The notes beneath the pieces were generated by a model that saw nothing but the letters and a program-made list of their open reading frames with translations, was not told where the DNA came from and searched no databases. From Candidatus Poseidonia sp. (GTDB lineage: Archaea; Thermoplasmatota; Poseidoniia; Poseidoniales; Poseidoniaceae), in assembly GCA_030827475.1 (NCBI GenBank), contig JAUREJ010000007.1, positions 23,734-70,286 of the forward strand: a stretch of DNA of 46,553 bases, given 5' to 3'. The translations under genes were made by a program, and so were the position numbers. Shown piece by piece: positions 41,422 to 46,553 of this stretch (the first letter of the stretch is position 1; each line of letters starts with the position of its first letter).

Positions 41422-42738
41422 TCAAAAGTCCAAGATGTACGATTCGCCGTTCACGGGTTGATGGACCGTGTGACCTTGGGCTTCGAGGGCCGTGACCAAC
41501 GGAGGGCGGGCGTGGTTCGGATCGGTGTGGTAAACAATCACGTGCTTCGCTTCGCAAGCTTTTGCAAAATCAAGAATTTCTTGGTGCCCCGCATGCGTTG
41601 AAAATGAGAATTGGAGAAGTTCCAAGTCAATGTGGACGGGGGTTCCATAAATTTCGATACGCCCGGTGTCCAACAATCCGCGCCCGCCGGTGTCTCGGGC
41701 CTGATATCCGGTGAAAAACACGGCGTTTTTTGCATCGTGACGAAGCCGGTTGAGGTACCAAAGGGCTGGTCCACCGTCGAGCATCCCTGAGGTCGTTACA
41801 ATAACATCGCCAGCAAGGGCTTTTTTCTTATCCGATTTGCTTGATACTTGTTTTGCCCAACGCCAGGCGCGTTCCAAGGCAGTTCCGTCTCGCAGAGCGG
41901 AGGTATGCTCGAGGTGTGTCTTAGCAACTCGTTTTCCCATCCCGTCAACATGAACATCAAGCCAAGGCAGATGTTGGTGGAGAAGCATAATAACGTCCTG
42001 AGTCCGCCCATTCGCAAAAGCTGGAATGAGTACTTTTCCACCCCCCTTGACGACGCGTTCGACCGCATCGATGAAACGCTGTACCTCGAGGGATTTTTCT
42101 GGGTGGTCTCGTCCGCCGTAGGTTCCTTCGACGAACAGCACTTCGGCACGAACCGGTTTTGCTCCTGGAACAAGCGGGGAATCACGTGTGTCAAAATCTC
42201 CTGTCATGAGGACACTTGTAAAGGGCAGTTCAATGTGCAACATTGCAGCACCTGGAATGTGGCCCGCAGGGTGCAATGTCATCGTCCAATCGTGGTGTTT
42301 CCATGGGGTCCCAAAATCATGAACGTACCATGAATCCAATGCTGTGTCAATATCCCGCTTATCCCAAGCAAGCGGATACTTTTCAATGGAACTGACTTTG
42401 TAGCAATCATGCCACATCATCTCTGAAAGTTGAGCGGTTATGGGTGTCCCATGCAATCGCGTTCGATGGTGCGCACAAAGCCACGGCACCATTCCAAGAT
42501 GGTCAATGTGAGAATGAGTGATCACCGCATCATGGACAGGTGGGGCTTCAGAAGGATAACGTGGTGGTGAAGTTGGAGCGAGACCATAATCCAAAAGAAT
42601 TCGGGTTCCTTTTGCATCTTCGAGGACAATTCCAACATTACCAACTTCATCACCACCACCAAGATAATGGAAGCGCAAACCGGATGTTGGAGGGTCTTCA
42701 GGGTAGGAGCTTGTTCGCCCTGGAGCATAAAGGACCAT
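41422..42738 (-). CDS. Beta-CASP metallo-beta-lactamase hydrolase (RNA-processing type)
   Basis: From ATG 42738 (438 residues) the metal site begins with HSHIDH (75-80), the HxHxDH motif, then a His in AGHIPG and an Asp in MTGDFDTRDS. The beta-CASP insert includes VEGTYGGRDHP, PAFANGRTQDVI and the closing FSFSTHAGHQE and YHTDPNHA. The group includes archaeal CPSF-like and RNase J-like nucleases that process RNA. It lacks the N-terminal KH domains of archaeal aCPSF1, so it is a shorter relative. The frame is open to 42795. The gene and its upstream region are more A+T-rich than the window average. Confidence 0.88.
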   Translation of the reverse strand: MVLYAPGRTSSYPEDPPTSGLRFHYLGGGDEVGNVGIVLEDAKGTRILLDYGLAPTSPPRYPSEAPPVHDAVITHSHIDHLGMVPWLCAHHRTRLHGTPITAQLSEMMWHDCYKVSSIEKYPLAWDKRDIDTALDSWYVHDFGTPWKHHDWTMTLHPAGHIPGAAMLHIELPFTSVLMTGDFDTRDSPLVPGAKPVRAEVLFVEGTYGGRDHPEKSLEVQRFIDAVERVVKGGGKVLIPAFANGRTQDVIMLLHQHLPWLDVHVDGMGKRVAKTHLEHTSALRDGTALERAWRWAKQVSSKSDKKKALAGDVIVTTSGMLDGGPALWYLNRLRHDAKNAVFFTGYQARDTGGRGLLDTGRIEIYGTPVHIDLELLQFSFSTHAGHQEILDFAKACEAKHVIVYHTDPNHARPPLVTALEAQGHTVHQPVNGESYILDF

Positions 42739-42887
42739 GTTGTTGGGTTCATGTGACCTCTCATGAAGATGTGGGTGAGCCCCCCTTTTTTCCACTGGAG
42801 TTTTTTTTCGCTTTTCTTGATCTAAACAATTAATTTTTTTCTTCCTAAACTTGATTAACTACTCGCGACCATATCCAACGGGTTTTT

Positions 42888-42924
42888 CTCGTTCTGAATT
42901 TCCTCCTACCTTCCTCGTTCTGAA
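42888..42924. repeat. Direct repeat of 11 bases in the ferredoxin upstream region
   Basis: CTCGTTCTGAA occurs at 42888-42898 and again at 42914-42924, 26 bases apart, in the 319-base gap between the beta-CASP gene and ferredoxin. The gap also holds T-runs at 42786-42791, 42801-42808 and 42834-42840. The pair could be protein-binding sites; chance is not excluded. Confidence 0.35.
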
Positions 42925-42984
42925 AGACCCATGGGCAAAATGCTTCCAGTGGAAACGAGGGGGTCGTTGAACATCTCCCTTTCA

Positions 42985-43038
42985 CGTTCAAAAAAGAATT
43001 CAGCATTCTTCGCTTGGAGAACGAAGTCTCCTTGAACG
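42985..43038 (+). promoter_or_regulatory. Three-way-junction-like leader of the ferredoxin gene
   Basis: CGTTCAA (42985-42991) pairs with TTGAACG (43032-43038) and encloses two hairpins: AAGAAT-TCAGC-ATTCTT (42994-43010) and GGAGA-ACGAAG-TCTCC (43016-43031). All pairs are perfect, and the second hairpin abuts the closing stem. The element ends 19 bases before the ATG at 43058. It could be a regulatory RNA leader or an operator. The match to a known riboswitch class is not recognised. Confidence 0.4.
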
Positions 43039-43057
43039 GGCATTCATTCCAGCGGTC

Positions 43058-43264
43058 ATGGGCCGACTTCAAAACCATCAGTTCACCGTTCTCGAAGATC
43101 GGTGTTTCGGTTGTGGAGCATGCATTGCATTGTGTCCGGTGGACGTTCTTACTCTAACAAATCGAATGGTGTATGTGGACGAACCGAATTGTACCCATTG
43201 CCGATTGTGCATTCCTTCATGTCCTGTCTTTGCCTTGGAATTAAAACCATACAAAATTGAGTGA
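43058..43264 (+). CDS. 2[4Fe-4S] ferredoxin
   Basis: A 68-residue protein with two cluster-binding motifs: CFGCGACIALCP (16-27) and CTHCRLCIPSCP (46-57). Each has the C-x2-C-x2-C-x3-CP spacing for a [4Fe-4S] cluster. It carries low-potential electrons. It lies 18 bases before a flavoprotein gene on the same strand. In Methanosarcina acetivorans a similar ferredoxin gene stands beside geranylgeranyl reductase and feeds it electrons, which makes the pairing here suggestive. A structured leader precedes it. Confidence 0.9.
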   Translation: MGRLQNHQFTVLEDRCFGCGACIALCPVDVLTLTNRMVYVDEPNCTHCRLCIPSCPVFALELKPYKIE

Positions 43265-43282
43265 AGATGGAGGCAGTCAGTC

Positions 43283-44011
43283 ATGAATATCGGACTTCTT
43301 GGAGGGACACTTGAAAGTCTCCTTCTCGCTATTGAACTGCGAAAAAAGAAGCATCAGGTGTTCTTGTTTGAAATTGATGCAGAATTGGGAATGCCGGTTC
43401 ACTATCCAGGACGGGTTATCGATCTTGACGGTTTTGAAAATTGGTTTTCAAAAGAGCAACGAAAATTTTTGACACTCCAAGAAAACGAGCAAGGCTGGGC
43501 CTTTCGCATGGAATGGGTCATGAAATTTCTTGCCCATCAAGCAACGGCAAAAGGCGTGAGGTGTTTTCTTCGAACCCGTGTTGTTGATACTGTTCCCACT
43601 CCAGGAGGCTTTAATGTTCAACTCACAGGAGGAGAACGTTCGTTCCCCACCAATCTTGTTCTCAATCGCATCGTTGATTTTACTGAGTTCGGTGGGCCAA
43701 AGCCAGGTGATTTGAAACATCACGTGAACCGAGAACATGTTCTTGAGTACACGAGCAAGCCTCTCCGACGATGGTTTGGAGCATTGGTCTTGCAAGCCGA
43801 TGCCGCGGATGCACCGAATGCAGCACTGGAACTTCACCGAAGCGACGGACTCGCTGAAGTTTGGTGGCCTGAAAAACCAACGTGGGCACCCGAACGAGGG
43901 TTTGTTGAGGCCTACGAAGCGAACCTCTTCGGGTCACTCGACTCACTTGAGGACCTTACTTTTGATGCAGCGGTTGTTCGGGCTCGCCGCTTCTCGGCTA
44001 AGCTTGTGTAA
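43283..44011 (+). CDS. FAD/NAD(P)-binding flavoprotein, geranylgeranyl-reductase-like N-terminus
   Basis: The 242-residue protein begins with a Rossmann nucleotide-binding unit: IGLLGGTLESLLLA (3-16) in place of GxGxxG, and an acidic end of strand two in FLFEID (E30). A later stretch, FRMEWVMKFLAHQATAKGVRCFLRTRVV (split core KGVRCFLRT, about 92-100), resembles the second FAD contact of geranylgeranyl reductase and related monooxygenase-type flavoproteins. The family is usually about 400 residues, so this is either truncated or a distinct short branch; the C-terminal half has no recognised match. Its ferredoxin neighbour and the desaturase after it point to lipid or isoprenoid redox chemistry. 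Confidence 0.6.
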   Translation: MNIGLLGGTLESLLLAIELRKKKHQVFLFEIDAELGMPVHYPGRVIDLDGFENWFSKEQRKFLTLQENEQGWAFRMEWVMKFLAHQATAKGVRCFLRTRVVDTVPTPGGFNVQLTGGERSFPTNLVLNRIVDFTEFGGPKPGDLKHHVNREHVLEYTSKPLRRWFGALVLQADAADAPNAALELHRSDGLAEVWWPEKPTWAPERGFVEAYEANLFGSLDSLEDLTFDAAVVRARRFSAKLV

Positions 44012-44115
44012 ACAGGAGCATTAGGTGTGGGAAGAAACACCACTTTCATAGCCTGCACATGTTGGCGAGGACCATAACGCCTGGTGCGTTGGTGATGCAG
44101 ATGGGAGCACATCCG

Positions 44116-45192
44116 ATGGCAGATTTGAGGAAAAAGCTTCAAGAAAAAGGCCTTTTGGACAAGCCAACAGCCAAATCGTGGACCAAAATCATCGTCCTGC
44201 TCGCTGTTGTCGGTGGCTTGTACGCTGCTCACATCGCCCTCCCTTTCAAATGGGGACTGCTCTTACTCCCCCTCACCGGCTTGATCACCACCACCATCGC
44301 CATGATCGGACACGAAGGCGTTCACTCATCGGCCTGCAAGAGCAAAGCCGGAAACCTCACCCTTGCCTCCCTTGCGTTCCCGCTGTTTTCCGGATTGTCA
44401 ATGAATTATTGGCGGGAAAAGCACAACGTGAAACATCATGCCCATCCAAACGTCATCGATAAGGACCCCGATATCTACTCGTGGCCGCTGACCTTCTCTC
44501 AGGAAGAATACACGTCGAGCGGACCGCTCCGCCGTTTCTTTCAAAAATACCTTCAAGCCTACATTTTTTGGCCCATCATCACGCCACTGGTAGGTCATTT
44601 GATGCGTTACGACGGCATCAAATACATCATTAAAGCGCCTTTCGTTGCGAAGAAAAATCGTTTCAACAAGATGTGGCTGCTCGATGCGAGTTTACTGTTT
44701 GCCCACTTTTTCCTTTGGCTGGCACTCCCTATCATGCTCGGACTCTCCTGGCAGGCCACGTTCGGCTTTTACGTGCTCCTTTGGGCAAGCGTTGGTGTGT
44801 ACTTGACAGCGATCTTCATCGTCGGGCATGCAGGACGACCCATTGTCATGGAATACGACGAAAACTGGCGCTTGCAAATTGAGACCGGTCGCCGGATTAA
44901 ACTCAGCCCCGTGGGCTCGTTTTTCTTCGTCGGGCTCGACTACCAAATTGAACACCACCTTCTTCCAGCCCTGTCCCATTTCAACCTCCCAAGAGCAGCC
45001 CCTATCGTGAAGGAATATGCAGAAGAACGAGGTTGGGAATACGAAGAGGTTGGCTTTTTCCGAGCCCTCTGGGACTCGACCGTTGCGCTTGCTGTTGCAT
45101 GGAAAACGCCAGCCATTGTCATTGACGGCTCCGATGAAAAACACACCCGCCTGCTGGAAGATTTCGGCCCGGGTCACGCCGCCCTAGAGTGA
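44116..45192 (+). CDS. Membrane fatty-acid-desaturase-family protein
   Basis: From ATG 44116 (358 residues; earlier starts at 44059, 44095 and 44101 are possible) the protein has membrane segments around 24-62, 83-95, 147-165, 190-212 and 218-238. It has the three histidine boxes of di-iron acyl desaturases: HEGVH (66-70), HNVKHH (103-108) and QIEHH (277-281). The Gln-led third box is typical of front-end desaturases. The enzyme inserts double bonds with oxygen and an electron donor; the ferredoxin 0.9 kb upstream is a candidate donor. An acyl desaturase in an ether-lipid archaeon is unexpected, and its substrate could be a fatty acyl chain, an isoprenoid or a carotenoid. Confidence 0.88.
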   Translation: MADLRKKLQEKGLLDKPTAKSWTKIIVLLAVVGGLYAAHIALPFKWGLLLLPLTGLITTTIAMIGHEGVHSSACKSKAGNLTLASLAFPLFSGLSMNYWREKHNVKHHAHPNVIDKDPDIYSWPLTFSQEEYTSSGPLRRFFQKYLQAYIFWPIITPLVGHLMRYDGIKYIIKAPFVAKKNRFNKMWLLDASLLFAHFFLWLALPIMLGLSWQATFGFYVLLWASVGVYLTAIFIVGHAGRPIVMEYDENWRLQIETGRRIKLSPVGSFFFVGLDYQIEHHLLPALSHFNLPRAAPIVKEYAEERGWEYEEVGFFRALWDSTVALAVAWKTPAIVIDGSDEKHTRLLEDFGPGHAALE

Positions 45193-45228
45193 GCAAACCT
45201 CTTGACGGCCTTGCCTCTAGGTTTGGCC

Positions 45229-45990
45229 ATGACGGTCAAATTGTACCTTGAGGACTTGGAGCATGGCTACCATCGTCGATTTGATGCGACCGTAACGGCG
45301 ATCGAGGGCTCGAAGGTAGTGCTTGATCGGACCCTCTTTTATCCGTTGGGGGGCGGTCAGCACTGGGACACAGGAACACTCGCGGGTCCGAACGGTGAAG
45401 TTGAGGTGTTGGAAGTCCGAGGTCGGCAAGCGGTTCATCACGCGGTGAGTCCCGACCACCAATTGGAGGTCGGCGACGAAGTTCGCGGGACCATCGATTG
45501 GGAGACCCGGTACGCCCACATGCGGATGCACACGGCCCAACACCTCGTCAGCGGCCTCGCCTACGAATTGTTCAACGGAGTTCGAACCGTGGGCAACCAA
45601 ATTCACGCTGACCGTTCACGCATTGATTTCAACCCCATCGCTTTTGACGAGGCCATGCTCGAGCAATTGATTCAAGCAGCTAACCAACGCGTCGATGAAG
45701 GCTTGGAAGTCTCAGAATCGGTAATGACTCGAGAAGCCATGAACGCGATCATGCCCCCAGACCGCACCAACATGGATCTACTGCCGGGGAGCGTAAAGGA
45801 ACTTCGTGTGATTCAGATCGGCGACCAAATCGACATGTGCCCCTGTGCGGGAACCCATGTCACGAACCTGGCCGAGCTCGGGCATGTTGAATTTCTCGGT
45901 AAAAAATCCAAAGGGAAAGGAACGCAACGACTCTCTTATCGTTTAGAGGAGGCAAAATCACCACGAACGTTCAACGACGTCGTGTTGTGA
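45229..45990 (+). CDS. alaX: Alanyl-tRNA editing protein AlaX (medium type)
   Basis: AlaX removes serine or glycine wrongly attached to tRNA(Ala). From ATG 45229 (253 residues) the editing-site zinc ligands are seen: H101 and H105 in HTAQH, then Cys and His in CAGTH near residue 206. The N-terminal glycine-rich motif LGGGQHWDTG (40-49) is that of the AlaX-M type, which discriminates serine. The frame extends to a TTG at 45202, but ATG is preferred. It follows the desaturase by 36 bases and ends one base before the stop of the convergent partial gene. Confidence 0.92.
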   Translation: MTVKLYLEDLEHGYHRRFDATVTAIEGSKVVLDRTLFYPLGGGQHWDTGTLAGPNGEVEVLEVRGRQAVHHAVSPDHQLEVGDEVRGTIDWETRYAHMRMHTAQHLVSGLAYELFNGVRTVGNQIHADRSRIDFNPIAFDEAMLEQLIQAANQRVDEGLEVSESVMTREAMNAIMPPDRTNMDLLPGSVKELRVIQIGDQIDMCPCAGTHVTNLAELGHVEFLGKKSKGKGTQRLSYRLEEAKSPRTFNDVVL

Positions 45991-45991
45991 C

Positions 45992-46553
45992 TCAAAACTC
46001 CAAATCGTCATCCACGAGTTTTTTGATATCGTCCATCGCAGATTTCAATTTCTTCCGCTCTTCCTGCCGTTCCTTGAACGCCAACTCTTCGAAGATTTTC
46101 GCCGCCTCTGCATCGGATTCAACGGTGGTGGCTGCGGCGTGCACGCGATCGGTAAGCGCCGTATCCTCTCCTAAGCGATCGCTTCGGTCGACGGACTGAA
46201 TGGGTTTGTTCGGTACGGTCCGGGCACCGTACGAAACATCCACCGAACTGCCCACCACCCAGGTCGTTTCTCCCAACTCTTTCGCATCGTTTGCCTCAAT
46301 GCCGGACTTGCTCCAAGGATTTTGATTGCCGATGTCACGGAGAACGTTGGCCTTCGGCATCTTTCGTTGCGCCTCGAAGGAAGAGAAGACCTCTTCTTCG
46401 GTCGGTTTTGGACGTTCGGGGACCAAAGCTCCTGCCAGGCGTTGCTGCTCCATGAGCGATTCTCCGTGCGTTTCATCGTGAATGTACCGTTGCGGAGATG
46501 CCGCCATGGCCATGACCTCTTTGGCGAGTTGGAACAACGGATCGTCGGGTGGA
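45992..46553 (-). CDS. Hypothetical acidic/helical protein, N-terminus outside the window
   Basis: The reading frame is open to the window edge and reads PDDPLFQLAKEVMAM at its visible start, so the true N-terminus is probably beyond base 46553. The visible part (about 186 residues) is polar, with low-complexity stretches, a helix of AKIFEELAFKERQEERKKLKSAMDDIKKLV near the C-terminus (probably coiled coil) and an acidic end DDDLEF. No family is recognised and no membrane segment is present. It faces AlaX tail-to-tail with one base between the stops. Confidence 0.6.
   Translation of the reverse strand, partial: PPDDPLFQLAKEVMAMAASPQRYIHDETHGESLMEQQRLAGALVPERPKPTEEEVFSSFEAQRKMPKANVLRDIGNQNPWSKSGIEANDAKELGETTWVVGSSVDVSYGARTVPNKPIQSVDRSDRLGEDTALTDRVHAAATTVESDAEAAKIFEELAFKERQEERKKLKSAMDDIKKLVDDDLEF

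Noticed and set aside
42845-43078. Leftward open frame across the ferredoxin leader
   Set aside because: It overlaps the ferredoxin start and the paired leader, and its residues look random.
44030-44115. Extra N-terminal residues of the desaturase
   Set aside because: Starts at 44059, 44095 and 44101 are possible, but the residues before ATG 44116 show no family pattern.

Overview
The window looks like a chromosomal segment of a marine planktonic euryarchaeon of the Marine Group II (Poseidoniales) type. The archaeal side is a group II chaperonin, prefoldin alpha, ribosomal protein L18a/LX, an archaeal-type FtsY, geranylgeranylglyceryl phosphate synthase (ether lipids), a beta-CASP nuclease and TATA-like boxes about 25 bases before several start codons. 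A proteorhodopsin and several bacterial-type genes (UvrA, RluA, MoeA, a desaturase) point to the photic-zone group. This assignment is inference from gene content; no rRNA gene is present.

Layout. 0.2-2.1 kb: a rightward run with a TerB-like protein, two unknowns and MobA. 2.0-5.2 kb: purN and purH facing left, with a DUF454/DUF6356 membrane pair between them. 5.2-10.9 kb: leftward chaperonin, a small membrane protein, a PilT-like ATPase with a KH domain, a Gfo/Idh/MocA oxidoreductase and a LysE/ArgO-type exporter. 10.9-15.1 kb: a beta-propeller lipoprotein, a membrane-anchored tandem winged-helix regulator, a heavily base-paired intergenic region that may be a new RNA, and a membrane-anchored receiver protein. 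15.1-18.3 kb: DUF1844, ftsY, prefoldin alpha and L18a, interrupted by a rightward HxlR-type regulator. 18.4-23.9 kb: a secreted subtilase, an actin-like ATPase of MreB/MamK appearance and a long coiled-coil protein. 23.9-29.3 kb: GGGP synthase, an ABC exporter, rhodopsin, a LysE-family protein and a DUF1624/HGSNAT-like membrane protein. 29.3-38.9 kb: one long leftward gene train (ybaK, moeA, rluA, uvrA, purL, purQ). 38.9-42.7 kb: a tungstate/molybdate uptake system with permease and ATPase fused in one chain, its binding lipoprotein, a zinc-ribbon protein and a beta-CASP hydrolase. 42.7-46.5 kb: a more A+T-rich part with ferredoxin, a flavoprotein and a desaturase, then AlaX and a partial unknown gene.

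Shared themes. Purine synthesis is represented by purN, purH, purL (with an N-terminal PurS-like part) and purQ. Molybdenum/tungsten use is represented by mobA, moeA and the tup genes. Protein folding and targeting is represented by the chaperonin, prefoldin and ftsY. Lipid chemistry is represented by GGGP synthase, the ferredoxin-flavoprotein pair and the desaturase.

Most interesting leads: (1) two matched operator-like sites at the same distance from the start codons of the membrane winged-helix regulator and its neighbouring beta-propeller lipoprotein; (2) a multi-helix RNA candidate at about 14188-14328; (3) an actin-like filament gene next to a coiled-coil partner; (4) the TupB-TupC fusion; (5) a rhodopsin with lysine at the proton-donor position; (6) a compact three-way-junction leader before the ferredoxin gene. 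I saw no tRNA, rRNA, CRISPR array or insertion sequence.
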